Source: Nitrospirota bacterium (GTDB taxonomy: Bacteria; Nitrospirota; JACRHJ01). From it: 13,157 nucleotides of DNA. The notes below the pieces were generated by a model, which was not told the origin of the DNA, did not search any database, and was given only the letters and a program-made list of their open reading frames with translations. Where the stretch lies: assembly GCA_021785055.1 (NCBI GenBank), contig JAJYGS010000046.1, positions 1 to 13,157 on the forward strand, written 5' to 3'. Positions 1 through 6,766 of the stretch are shown piece after piece (position 1 is the first letter of the stretch; the number at the start of each line of letters is the position of its first letter). The translations under genes were made by a program, and so were the position numbers.

Positions 1-334
1 ACGGGAAGTTCGGGTCTATGCCGGTAAAATTGACGTATTTGTTCGTGGACGGAACGCCGACGTTTCTGTTGTGAGCCTCGCCCGCCGAATTGTGGCAGGA
101 AAGACAGAAGATGGTATAATCATCCGCGGTGCCGTCGTTATGATTAAAGTTGTTCGGTAGAAATGTGCCTTTGTTTACGTCGTGGCAGGCGCCTGTCCCA
201 GGAGCACATCCTGCACCAGTGTAGCCGGGGCGATAGTCGGAATGCGGCGGGTCCGTATTCGCACTGGCGGAGGTAAACCAGCCAAATAAAAGGATGGCCG
301 TTATTAACAGGCCTGATTTGAGTATCCTTAACAT
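1..334 (-). CDS. Secreted c-type cytochrome (CxxCH), C-terminus outside the window
   Basis: N-terminal 111 residues of an exported haem protein; the rest lies beyond the left edge. Residues 1-26 are a signal peptide: basic start (MLRILK), hydrophobic core and a likely signal peptidase I site after SASA. One canonical c-haem motif, CLSCH, is at residues 77-81. A second Cys/CysHis group, CAPGTGACH (residues 43-51), has six residues between the cysteines instead of two. Further His residues (e.g. 64, 88) could be axial ligands. The ATG at 334 is the only good start, since a stop codon lies in frame three codons upstream (343-341); there is no strong Shine-Dalgarno. The family cannot be fixed from a fragment, but multihaem periplasmic cytochromes in electron transfer chains commonly look like this. 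Cytochrome identity is fairly secure; haem number and partner are unknown. Confidence 0.72.
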   Translation of the reverse strand, partial: MLRILKSGLLITAILLFGWFTSASANTDPPHSDYRPGYTGAGCAPGTGACHDVNKGTFLPNNFNHNDGTADDYTIFCLSCHNSAGEAHNRNVGVPSTNKYVNFTGIDPNFP

Positions 335-592
335 TTTGGATTAGTACCATTGCAATAATTATTCCTGAGTAATTTATTTTTTGTAATTCTGTAACTTAGA
401 AGGGAAATTATTCTTAATGAATGAAACTTGGTAAAATAAATCACAATTAATAATAGTGAATTTGAGCGAAAAGACTCAAGTATCTGGCAATATGTTGCGC
501 AGATTAACTCATTTTGATAATTGTAGTTTAAGTTTATTTGAACTTGATATTTTAAGGGCGGGGATTAGGGAGGCGGTTTAAAAACATTTTTT
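335..592. other. AT-rich intergenic region between efflux operon and cytochrome gene
   Basis: This 258-base gap is clearly richer in A and T than the genes around it. It lies downstream of the ABC ATPase gene and upstream of the cytochrome gene, both on the minus strand, so it should hold the cytochrome promoter. I see several TATAAT-like stretches but no convincing -35/-10 pair. A short inverted repeat (TTGAG at 462-466, CTCAA at 475-479) is too weak to call a terminator. No ORF, RNA gene or clear intrinsic terminator was recognised. Confidence 0.5.
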
Positions 593-1285
593 TCATTCGT
601 CCAATATGGAACCGTCTTTCATGTGATACACGCGGTCGAACCCTTCGACCATCCTGACGTCGTGCGTGACGACGATTACGCCGACGCCGCGTTTTTTCGC
701 AAGATTCTTAAGGAGCGCAACGACCTTTTTCCCTCGGTCGGTATCCAGCGCCGCCGTCGGCTCGTCCGCAAGTATAAGGCTTGGCCCGTGCACGAGAGCG
801 CGGGCTATGGCGACTCTCTGAGCCTCGCCGCCGGAAATTGTTGCAGGGAAATTTCCGGCGCGGTGCGCGACTTCGAGATAGTCCAGAAGCTCCATCGCCT
901 TGGTTTCCGCTTCTTTACGCGGAGTGCCTACAAGCTCGGAGGCGATAACCACATTTTCGAGGACGCTCAAAAAAGGTACCAGGTTGTGCGCCTGGAATAT
1001 GAACCCCATCTTTTCGCGCCGAAGCCGTCTTAAGTCGCGTTTTTTCCAGCCACCGGTTTCATATATTTCCTCACCCCTGATGAATATCTTCCCCGCAGTC
1101 GGCATGACTATGCAGCCAAGGCACATCAGCATGGTGGTCTTTCCTGAACCAGAAGGGCCCAGTACGGCGGAGACCTCCCCCTCGTGCAATATCATATTCG
1201 CATCCGCGAGGGCTACGACTTCGGTCTCCCCGGAGCCATAGACCTTCCTCAGGTTCTCAAGGCGGACTACCTCGTTGTTCATCAT
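593..1285 (-). CDS. ABC transporter ATP-binding protein (LolD/MacB/DevA type)
   Basis: Cytoplasmic ATPase that would power the permease encoded just upstream. All nucleotide-binding motifs are intact in the 230-residue product: Walker A GPSGSGKTT (43-51), Q-loop glutamine (98), signature ISGGE (150-154), Walker B LILADEP (170-176) and H-loop histidine (208). The length fits the LolD/MacB/DevA family of stand-alone ATPases that pair with FtsX-fold permeases. The first ATG (1285) overlaps the permease stop as TGATG. A GGAGG at 1293-1289 is only 3 nt from this ATG but 6 nt from the next one at 1282, so translation may begin at 1282 (229 residues). An open frame continues upstream to 1357, but it lies inside the permease gene and adds residues foreign to the family, so it is not used. 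Last gene of the four-gene operon; substrate unknown. Confidence 0.93.
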   Translation of the reverse strand: MMNNEVVRLENLRKVYGSGETEVVALADANMILHEGEVSAVLGPSGSGKTTMLMCLGCIVMPTAGKIFIRGEEIYETGGWKKRDLRRLRREKMGFIFQAHNLVPFLSVLENVVIASELVGTPRKEAETKAMELLDYLEVAHRAGNFPATISGGEAQRVAIARALVHGPSLILADEPTAALDTDRGKKVVALLKNLAKKRGVGVIVVTHDVRMVEGFDRVYHMKDGSILDE

Positions 1286-2481
1286 CAGCCTCCAAGCGCA
1301 TGAGCCGGATCGACCTTCAGGGCAGAACGGACGCCCGTGAAACTGGCTATCACGCATATTAGCATTACTATCACGAAAAGGGCCTTAAGATCGAAAGGCA
1401 CAAGGACGACCCGTCTTGGGAAATATTTATACGTCAGGTTGATGATAGCGTAACCTATCCAGTATGCGAAGAATCCAAGCAGCAACGACTGCTCGACTAT
1501 CAGCCTGACGATCGTCCAGTCGGGAGCGCCTATAAGCTTAAGCGTGGCGATTTCCCTCATCTTGTCCATGGTCTGCGTATATATGACGAGGTTTATTATC
1601 GCCATCGAGACGATGAGCAGGATTATGCGAAACAGCCCAAGTTGCATTTTGGCTTTCGCGACCAGCCCCATGGTCAGGATAGTCTCCTGCTCCGGGACGG
1701 TAAAGGCCCGGTAGTGTTTCCATCTCTCCACGGCGGCGGCAATCTTGCTTACCGGGTATCCCTTGCTCACCTTCAGGACGACAGCGTTTACTATATGCGT
1801 ATCGTTTGAGAGCGCGTCGGCAATCTTTCCCTCACCCGCGCCCTGAGGTAGAAGTCCGGACAGCTCTTCCTTGAGTCTTTCGCGGTCATTCCTTATGGCT
1901 TCGTTGTTTTTCTGGAACTGCACCTTTTGCGCATCGGCAAGCGTCATGTAAACAACGGGGTCGCCCGAAGGGGAGACCACATTCCCGGTCAGGCCTACAA
2001 CCGTGTAAGTGTCCTGGCCAAGGGTAAGTTTATCGCCGAGCCTAAGGCCGGATTTAAAGTTCGCCACCATGTCGTAATGGCGCCTTAATATCGGCCTCCC
2101 CGCGATGATTTCCGAAGGGCCGCCGAACCTGAGATTCGGGTCGTAGCCGATGATAAAGAGCCGGTTTGGTTTGCCCTTCCAGTTTATCTGAATGGTCTGG
2201 AACGACAGCGCGCCGGTATCGGAAACGCCAGGCAGCACTCCGAGGGTGTGCTTCAGGTCCTCCGGTATCCTCGACTCTTCGGCAAAAGGTCCGTTTGTAT
2301 CTTTTTGAACTACCCATATGTCCGCGCCGGTATTTTTGACTATCAGCGTGGCGTCGTCAACGAACCCGCGGTATATACCTCCCATGGCCATCACGACCAT
2401 CAAAAGCATCCCGATGCCAAGGCAGGTGAATATGAACCGCCTTGGGCTGTGGCTTATATCTTTTACCGCGAGGTCTATCAT
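1285..2481 (-). CDS. FtsX/DevC-like ABC transporter permease
   Basis: Inner-membrane permease of 398 residues with the type VII (MacB/FtsX/LolCE) layout. There is one transmembrane helix near 17-40, a large periplasmic domain (about 45-275), then three helices near 283-302, 328-350 and 366-384. A cytoplasmic coupling segment with the typical sequence MREIATLKLIGA follows helix 2 (about 308-319). The C-terminus DPAHALGG matches the conserved end of this family. It lacks the fused ATPase domain of MacB, and its length is close to DevC-type permeases, whose ATPase is a separate gene as here. Members use ATP hydrolysis in the cytoplasm to drive periplasmic movements (mechanotransmission) that push substrate through an adaptor and TolC, rather than transporting across the membrane themselves. 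The start ATG overlaps the adaptor stop (TAATG), with GGAGG 9 nt upstream. Confidence 0.9.
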   Translation of the reverse strand: MIDLAVKDISHSPRRFIFTCLGIGMLLMVVMAMGGIYRGFVDDATLIVKNTGADIWVVQKDTNGPFAEESRIPEDLKHTLGVLPGVSDTGALSFQTIQINWKGKPNRLFIIGYDPNLRFGGPSEIIAGRPILRRHYDMVANFKSGLRLGDKLTLGQDTYTVVGLTGNVVSPSGDPVVYMTLADAQKVQFQKNNEAIRNDRERLKEELSGLLPQGAGEGKIADALSNDTHIVNAVVLKVSKGYPVSKIAAAVERWKHYRAFTVPEQETILTMGLVAKAKMQLGLFRIILLIVSMAIINLVIYTQTMDKMREIATLKLIGAPDWTIVRLIVEQSLLLGFFAYWIGYAIINLTYKYFPRRVVLVPFDLKALFVIVMLICVIASFTGVRSALKVDPAHALGG

Positions 2482-3734
2482 TATCTGCCGCCTCCGGATG
2501 GCGCGGGGACAGGTTTTATTCTCGCGCCGTCTTTGAGCTTTGCTTCGAGGCCGTGGTCAAGAAGGATTACTTTTTCGTTATCGCCAAGGCCGGGCGTCTC
2601 AGCGTAGTCGTGTGTCCATATACCGATTTTTACCGGCACAAAATGCGCCCTGTCTCCCTTGGCGACGAATACGCCTTCCTTTCCGTTTCTGACGGTAACG
2701 CAGTCGGACGGCACGGACAGGCAGTCTTTTTCGCGGCCCTTTACATATACGTCCGCCTGCTCGCCCAGGTGCAGGACGCGCTTGTTATTAAGCGGAAAGT
2801 GGACGTCCACCTCCATCTCTTCGGTCACCCTGTCGGATTCCTCTCCGATGCGCTCTACTCTGCCGGTTACGGGATGTTTCCTGTCCGTTCTTAAGAATAT
2901 CCTGGAGGGATTGCCCATGGCTATTCCTCCACCCTGCGCTTCGTCAATGTTAGACTTTACCCATACCGTATCGGGATCGGCTATATGGAATACCGGCGTT
3001 CCGGGAATTACGGCGTCCCCTTCCTCAACATCCCTGCTGACAACCACGCCGTCCATGGATGCCCTGACGAAAGAATCCGCGAGCTTTGCCCTGGCGTAGT
3101 TCGACGAGGCAGCCTGCGCCCTGGTATCGTGTCTCGCGGCCTGAAGTGTATTTTTCACGCGCTCCATGTCGGCCTTTGCAGCAGCCTTCTGGGCCTTTAA
3201 GTCGTCTCTTTGCCGCATGGCCTCGTCGTATGCGTCCTGCTTTTCGTCAAGGTCCTGCCGCGCCACGATTCCTCTCTTAAAAAGCTCCGCGTATCTCTTG
3301 AGTGTCTGTTTCGCGAGTTTCATGGCAGCCTCTGACTTCTGAAGGGCGGCGTCCGCGGCTTCCGAGGCCGCCCGCGCCCGCGCGAGGTCGTCCTTTGCCG
3401 CCGCTTCCATGGATAGGCTTTTCTTATGCGTGTCCGAAGCCTGTTTTACGAGGGCCTGGAGGTCGTCGCTTTCGAGGACTGCAAGGAGCTGTCCTTTTTT
3501 CACGACATCGCCCTGGTCTACATACAGCTTTGTTACCCTGCCGGTAATTTTGCTGCCCTCCGATACGAGAACCCTGGCCTCGACCGTGCCGGTTCCAAAG
3601 ACCTCCTGGACAAGGTGGCGCCTTTGCGGGGAAACATACTCCGCGCTGGTCGGCGAGAATATTTTTATTGCGACGGCTGCCGCCCCAAGGACGATGGCCG
3701 CGCCGACTATAAGCTTTTTCCTTGAAATTTTCAT
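2481..3734 (-). CDS. HlyD/DevB-family periplasmic adaptor (membrane fusion protein)
   Basis: Periplasmic adaptor of 417 residues that would link the inner-membrane permease to an outer-membrane TolC-like channel. An N-terminal membrane anchor lies at 7-25. The first half of the lipoyl domain (about 46-90, including GRVTKLYVDQGDVVKKGQ) is followed by a long Ala/Lys/Glu-rich coiled-coil hairpin (about 92-218), the second lipoyl half (about 220-252, DGVVVSRDVEEGDAVIPG) and beta-barrel and membrane-proximal domains. At the hairpin tip, RYAELFKRGIVARQDLD resembles the TolC-docking motif R-x3-L-x6-S, with Ala in place of the final Ser. Translation is taken from 3734: this ATG overlaps the regulator stop as ATGA, has AGGGG just upstream, and begins with the basic-hydrophobic anchor. 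A start at 3776 would add 14 unrelated residues. No outer-membrane partner gene is visible. Confidence 0.9.
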   Translation of the reverse strand: MKISRKKLIVGAAIVLGAAAVAIKIFSPTSAEYVSPQRRHLVQEVFGTGTVEARVLVSEGSKITGRVTKLYVDQGDVVKKGQLLAVLESDDLQALVKQASDTHKKSLSMEAAAKDDLARARAASEAADAALQKSEAAMKLAKQTLKRYAELFKRGIVARQDLDEKQDAYDEAMRQRDDLKAQKAAAKADMERVKNTLQAARHDTRAQAASSNYARAKLADSFVRASMDGVVVSRDVEEGDAVIPGTPVFHIADPDTVWVKSNIDEAQGGGIAMGNPSRIFLRTDRKHPVTGRVERIGEESDRVTEEMEVDVHFPLNNKRVLHLGEQADVYVKGREKDCLSVPSDCVTVRNGKEGVFVAKGDRAHFVPVKIGIWTHDYAETPGLGDNEKVILLDHGLEAKLKDGARIKPVPAPSGGGR

Positions 3735-4345
3735 GGTTGCCCCTGTTTCCTGATCATCCGGTAGAAATTCACCCAAAGACGCCTGCCCTCTTCCTTAAGC
3801 GAAAAAGAAAACCCCGCGAGCGACCACCTCATTGCGGTAAACTGCATCATCCCAAGGTATGTGCGCGCGGTCTCCGCCGGCTTGATGTCCGGCTTAAATG
3901 ATCCGTCTTTAATGCCCTCATTCACCACTGATTCTATGGTGGAAATATATCCGCTTATTTTTCTTGCCATCTTGTCCCTCAGCGCCGGATATTTTATGTG
4001 CATGTCCTCGGAAAACATCAGCCTCGGCATCCCGTTTCTCTGCTCGACCTCTCTTATATGGCTTGCCATGATGAGCCGAAGTTTCTCCTCCGGCGGAATC
4101 TTCTCTACGGCGAGCGTCGACGCCTTGTCCATGAGAACTTCCCCGATTTCGTCTACGACCGAGGAGAGGATTGCCTCTTTGCCGTTAAAGTGGCGGTAGA
4201 GATTTGACTCCGACATCCCAAGCCTTTCGGCCAGCCTTGCGGTAGTCAGGCCGCTTGGGCCAAGCTCGCCGATTACGGCGATTGCCGTGTTAACGATCTC
4301 CGCCTGCCTGATTTTCGTGCCCTTCTTCTCCACGCACTTCTCCAT
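3731..4345 (-). CDS. TetR/AcrR-family transcriptional regulator
   Basis: One-component repressor of 204 residues. The N-terminal DNA-binding domain (about 12-58) has the TetR helix-turn-helix signature: EIVNTAIAVIGELG, then TTARLAERLGMSESNLYRHF and KEAIL. The remainder is a helical ligand-binding and dimerisation domain of the family's usual size. It is the first gene of the efflux operon and its stop overlaps the adaptor start (ATGA), so regulator and pump are co-transcribed. A perfect 20-bp palindrome covers the start codon and the probable transcription start, which suggests autorepression relieved by a ligand, probably a pump substrate. The ATG at 4345 has no Shine-Dalgarno. A GTG at 4333 (codon 5) has GGAG 6 nt upstream and may be the true start. 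Ligand unknown. Confidence 0.92.
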   Translation of the reverse strand: MEKCVEKKGTKIRQAEIVNTAIAVIGELGPSGLTTARLAERLGMSESNLYRHFNGKEAILSSVVDEIGEVLMDKASTLAVEKIPPEEKLRLIMASHIREVEQRNGMPRLMFSEDMHIKYPALRDKMARKISGYISTIESVVNEGIKDGSFKPDIKPAETARTYLGMMQFTAMRWSLAGFSFSLKEEGRRLWVNFYRMIRKQGQP

Positions 4346-4363
4346 GTGAGCAATTGCTCACAT
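4344..4363. promoter_or_regulatory. Probable TetR operator: perfect 20-bp palindrome
   Basis: The sequence atgtgagcaattgctcacat equals its own reverse complement over all 20 bases. It is centred between 4353 and 4354 and includes the tetR start codon. It overlaps the end of the -10 element (4367-4362) and the expected transcription start near 4355. Family operators are often palindromes of this size with a TGAGCAATTGCTCA-like core. Binding here would block RNA polymerase, giving negative autoregulation of the whole four-gene operon. Palindrome and position are seen directly; binding is inferred. Confidence 0.8.
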
Positions 4364-4390
4364 AATACCCGGCGGCAAAAGCGTTGTCAA
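4362..4390 (-). promoter_or_regulatory. Sigma-70 promoter of the tetR-efflux operon
   Basis: On the minus strand there is a perfect -35 TTGACA (4390-4385), a 17-bp spacer and a -10 TATTAT (4367-4362). The predicted start near 4355 leaves a leader of only about 10 nt before the ATG at 4345, or about 22 nt before the GTG at 4333. The last two bases of the -10 lie inside the palindromic operator. Confidence 0.8.
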
Positions 4391-4620
4391 GATTTTTAAT
4401 GGGAAATTATTACGTTAAGGAAAGGCCGCCGGATTGACCGGATTTTCGGTATTTACGATTTAAGGCACGATTTTGCGTCTAACCTGGTTCAAAACGGTCA
4501 ACGGCTATACCACGTCCAATCCCTATTAAGACATCGTGATGGATGAATGACGCAGAGTTATGCTAATCTGCGGGTAGACGATTTAAGGAAAACTGTTGCA
4601 GTTTTATGAATAGGAAGCGC
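4391..4620. other. Intergenic stretch between efflux promoter and tRNA-Glu
   Basis: No protein gene is supported between the regulator (4345) and the tRNA (4682). Apart from the regulator promoter and operator at the left and a weak hairpin near the tRNA, the stretch holds a small inverted repeat (AAAACTG 4589-4595, CAGTTTT 4599-4605) and an 11-base direct repeat acgatttaagg at 4455-4465 and 4578-4588. Neither has a clear function. Confidence 0.4.
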
Positions 4621-4647
4621 AAAAGGGGGCACAATATTGGTGTACCC
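4621..4647 (-). terminator. Weak candidate terminator after tRNA-Glu
   Basis: About 35 nt beyond the 3' end of the tRNA, the minus strand can fold GGG-TA-CAC, loop caatatt, GTG-CCC, with a two-base bulge, followed by CC and four T. The stem is short and bulged and the T tract is short, so this is only a possible stop for the tRNA transcript. Confidence 0.3.
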
Positions 4648-4681
4648 TGAGCTTTTTGCTTCTGTAAGTCCTTGATTTGGT

Positions 4682-4759
4682 TGGCGTCCCCCGGGGGATT
4701 TGAACCCCCGTCGCCGCCGTGAAAGGGCGGTGTCCTGGGCCTGGCTAGACGAGGGGGAC
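4682..4759 (-). tRNA. trnE: tRNA-Glu (anticodon UUC)
   Basis: The minus strand from 4759 begins GTCCCCC, which pairs with GGGGGAC near the 3' end to form the 7-bp acceptor stem. The anticodon arm CCGCC-CTTTCAC-GGCGG carries UUC, reading glutamate codons GAA and GAG. The T arm CGGGG-GTTCAAAT-CCCCG is intact. The discriminator base is G (4685) and CCA is encoded (4684-4682). Sequence and fold closely resemble bacterial tRNA-Glu. Confidence 0.96.
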
Positions 4760-4778
4760 GGATTTTGGCGTGCTCGTA

Positions 4779-4826
4779 ACTATACAGAAAGTCAAGACTT
4801 CCTGTCAAGCCATATTTTTTAAAAAA
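4779..4826 (-). promoter_or_regulatory. tRNA-Glu promoter with probable UP element
   Basis: On the minus strand, -35 TTGACA (4808-4803), an 18-bp spacer and -10 TATAGT (4784-4779) would start transcription near 4772, some 13 nt before the mature tRNA. Immediately upstream of the -35, TTTTTTAAAAAA (4826-4815) is placed where an alpha-subunit-binding UP element sits, as is common for stable RNA promoters. Confidence 0.72.
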
Positions 4827-4903
4827 GCAGGGGGATTAATTGAAAATGCGCTTTCGCCATTCCATCGGTTCCACTTTAGGTTCTATTAAAATACTTTAAT
4901 CTA

Positions 4904-4933
4904 TTGAGAATTATTGCGATTTTGTGCTAAAAT
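4904..4933 (+). promoter_or_regulatory. Candidate promoter of the formate dehydrogenase operon
   Basis: TTGAGA (4904-4909), an 18-bp spacer and TAAAAT (4928-4933) form a reasonable sigma-70 promoter. TG at 4925-4926 one base before the -10 gives an extended -10. Transcription would start near 4940, leaving a leader of about 28 nt with GGAAGG before the ATG at 4968. Just upstream, ATTAAA (4885-4890) and TTTAAT (4895-4900) form an inverted repeat that may be a regulator site or simply AT-rich sequence. Confidence 0.5.
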
Positions 4934-4967
4934 TTTAAATATAGGGTTGGGAAGGGAAGGTAGAGCC

Positions 4968-5498
4968 ATGAAGGGTGTTGCGGAGCTTAAGAAACCAGGG
5001 AAATGGCGCAGGGAAAGGCCGCATGGGAAACATAATCCCGGCGTGGACTTATCCCTGATTAATACTATCCTTGAGGGAATCGATACAAGTTCGCGCGATG
5101 CAATCCTGCCGGCGCTAAGGCGCACGCAGGAGGTCTACGGATATATACCGAAAGAGGCGGTTTTCGAGCTTGCGAAGAGTCTCAAAACGACCCCGGCCCA
5201 TCTCTACGGAGTGGCGACATTCTACGACCAGCTCTCTCTTGTGCCACAGGGACGAAACGTCATCAGGCTCTGCACTAATATGGCCTGCCATGTTAACGGG
5301 GCGGAGAACCTGCTTCAGTTTTTACGTGCTAAGCTTAATATAACAAAAGAAAATACCAGCCCGGACGGCAGGTATAGCATAATCGAATCCGAGTGCATCG
5401 GCTCTTGCGGCAGTGGGCCTGCAATGATGGTAAACGACGATTCTTATTACAATCTGACCCCCAGGAAGATTGAAAGTATACTGGCGAGGTATAAATGA
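4968..5498 (+). CDS. fdsG: NuoE-like 2Fe-2S subunit of NAD-linked formate dehydrogenase
   Basis: Small cytoplasmic electron-transfer subunit of 176 residues, homologous to the 24-kDa subunit of complex I (NuoE) and to FdsG. The four 2Fe-2S ligands follow the family pattern C-x4-C (C102, C107) and C-x3-C (C143, C147). The helical N-terminal part with ILPALRRTQEVYGYIP and the segment LYGVATFYDQ are typical of the family. The ATG at 4968 is preceded by GGAAGG at good spacing; an upstream TTG at 4914 would add 18 residues not seen in relatives. The stop overlaps the next start (ATGA at 5495-5498), indicating coupled translation with the NuoF-like partner. Followed by a formate dehydrogenase catalytic gene and no other nuo genes, it belongs to a soluble dehydrogenase rather than complex I. 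Confidence 0.87.
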   Translation: MKGVAELKKPGKWRRERPHGKHNPGVDLSLINTILEGIDTSSRDAILPALRRTQEVYGYIPKEAVFELAKSLKTTPAHLYGVATFYDQLSLVPQGRNVIRLCTNMACHVNGAENLLQFLRAKLNITKENTSPDGRYSIIESECIGSCGSGPAMMVNDDSYYNLTPRKIESILARYK

Positions 5499-6760
5499 AA
5501 CGGGTGTTGCTTCGGAACATGGACACTCCAAACAGCCGGGAACTTGACGTATATATCTCGTCCGGGGGATATAGCGCGCTCCGGAAGGCGTATTCCATGT
5601 CTCCGTCGGAGGTCACGGAAGAGGTAATAAAATCCGGGCTGGGAGGCCGGGGCGGAGCGTGGTATCCCGCCGGGAAGAAATGGCAGGCGAGCCGGGAGAC
5701 AAATAAGACTCCAAGGTATCTTGTCGCCAACGCCGACGAGGGCGAGCCCGGCACGTTCAAGGACCGCGCGTTCCTTGAGAAAGACCCGCACATGCTGATA
5801 GAAGGCATGCTGATTGCCGCGTATGCCATCGGAGCCAAGCAGGGTTATATATATGTCCGTGGCGAGTATCCCGAAGGCGCAAGGGTAATGGAGGCCGCGA
5901 TAAGGCAGGCCGAGGAGAGAGGCTGCCTCGGAAGCAACATCCTGGGGAGCGGAAACAATTTCTACCTGAAGGTATATCGAGGCGCGGGCGCATACGTATG
6001 CGGAGAGGATTCCGCGCTTATAGAGTCCATCGATGGAAGCCGGGGACACTGCCGCTCGAAACCGCCTTATCCCGCCGCCGTGGGTCTATTCTCCATGCCT
6101 ACCGTCGTGAATAACGTCGAGACGCTGGTAAACGTGCCGCATATAATCGAGAGGGGCGCACAGTGGTTCGCTTCCATAGGCTCTCCGAAACATCCGGGGC
6201 CGAAGATTTTCTGTCTGAGCGGGAATGTAAGGCGCCCCGGCCTGTATGAACTGCCGACGGGGACTGTCCTGCACACTCTGATATACAGGTATGGCGGCGG
6301 CATGAGGGCCGGCAAGAAACTTAAGGCGGTATTGCCGGGCGGCATCTCCACCTCGCTGTTGACGAGTGAGCGCCTGGACGTAAGGATGGACGTGGACGAC
6401 CTTGCCGCCGCCGGGAGCTCGATGGGTTCCGGCGGGGTTATAGTAATGGACGATGACGTCTGCATGGTACATGCGGCGAAGCGGGCCGCGAAGTTCTTCG
6501 CCCATGAATCCTGCGGCAAGTGCACCCCGTGCCGGGAAGGGACTAAGCGGATGCACGAGATACTCGAGAGAATAACGGACGGGAGCGGCAGGGAATCCGA
6601 CCTGGAGCTTATGCGGGAACTTGGGGAAGGGATACAGGAGACGTCGCTCTGCGGCCTTGGCGGGAGCTGCGCGAACTTTATTCTCTCCACTCTGAAATAT
6701 TTCAGGCATGAATACCTGATGCACATACATGGGACGGCCTGCCCGGAGAAGGCCGCTTAA
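5495..6760 (+). CDS. fdsB: NuoF-like FMN/NAD(H)-binding subunit of formate dehydrogenase
   Basis: Flavin subunit (421 residues), homologous to NuoF/FdsB/HoxF, where electrons meet NAD(H). Visible motifs: glycine-rich flavin loop GLGGRGGAWYPAGKKW (49-63), NADEGEPGTFKDR (79-91), nucleotide-binding GAGAYVCGEDSAL (163-175), and the 4Fe-4S ligands C340, C343, C346 (SCGKCTPCREG) and C386 (SLCGLGGSC). It lacks the thioredoxin-like N-terminal extension known from some FdsB and HoxF proteins, which fits a separate NuoE-like gene next door. The flavin loop is unusual: relatives usually read GRGGAGFPTGxKW, whereas here Trp-Tyr replaces Gly-Phe at 56-57. All iron-sulfur ligands are present. It overlaps the upstream gene by 4 nt and is followed 6 nt later by the catalytic subunit. 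Confidence 0.9.
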   Translation: MKRVLLRNMDTPNSRELDVYISSGGYSALRKAYSMSPSEVTEEVIKSGLGGRGGAWYPAGKKWQASRETNKTPRYLVANADEGEPGTFKDRAFLEKDPHMLIEGMLIAAYAIGAKQGYIYVRGEYPEGARVMEAAIRQAEERGCLGSNILGSGNNFYLKVYRGAGAYVCGEDSALIESIDGSRGHCRSKPPYPAAVGLFSMPTVVNNVETLVNVPHIIERGAQWFASIGSPKHPGPKIFCLSGNVRRPGLYELPTGTVLHTLIYRYGGGMRAGKKLKAVLPGGISTSLLTSERLDVRMDVDDLAAAGSSMGSGGVIVMDDDVCMVHAAKRAAKFFAHESCGKCTPCREGTKRMHEILERITDGSGRESDLELMRELGEGIQETSLCGLGGSCANFILSTLKYFRHEYLMHIHGTACPEKAA

Positions 6761-6766
6761 AAAGCG

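Noticed and set aside
1286..1357. Upstream extension of the ABC ATPase gene
   Set aside because: It lies within the permease gene, adds 24 residues not typical of the family, and a GGAGG site supports the starts at 1285/1282.
1285..2481. MacB macrolide exporter
   Set aside because: MacB carries a fused N-terminal ATPase and is about 650 residues; here the ATPase is a separate gene and the permease is 398 residues.
4455..4588. 11-base direct repeat acgatttaagg (4455-4465 and 4578-4588)
   Set aside because: Only two copies, 123 bases apart, not flanking any gene or mobile element; probably chance, and not an attachment-site pair for the tRNA.
4563..4808. 81-codon minus-strand open frame
   Set aside because: It runs straight through the tRNA-Glu gene and its promoter, and the translation has no recognisable features.
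4968..6760. Complex I (nuoE/nuoF) or NAD-reducing / bifurcating hydrogenase assignment
   Set aside because: No other nuo genes, no hydrogenase H-cluster or NiFe motifs; the third gene has formate dehydrogenase active-site residues C367, H368 and R562.
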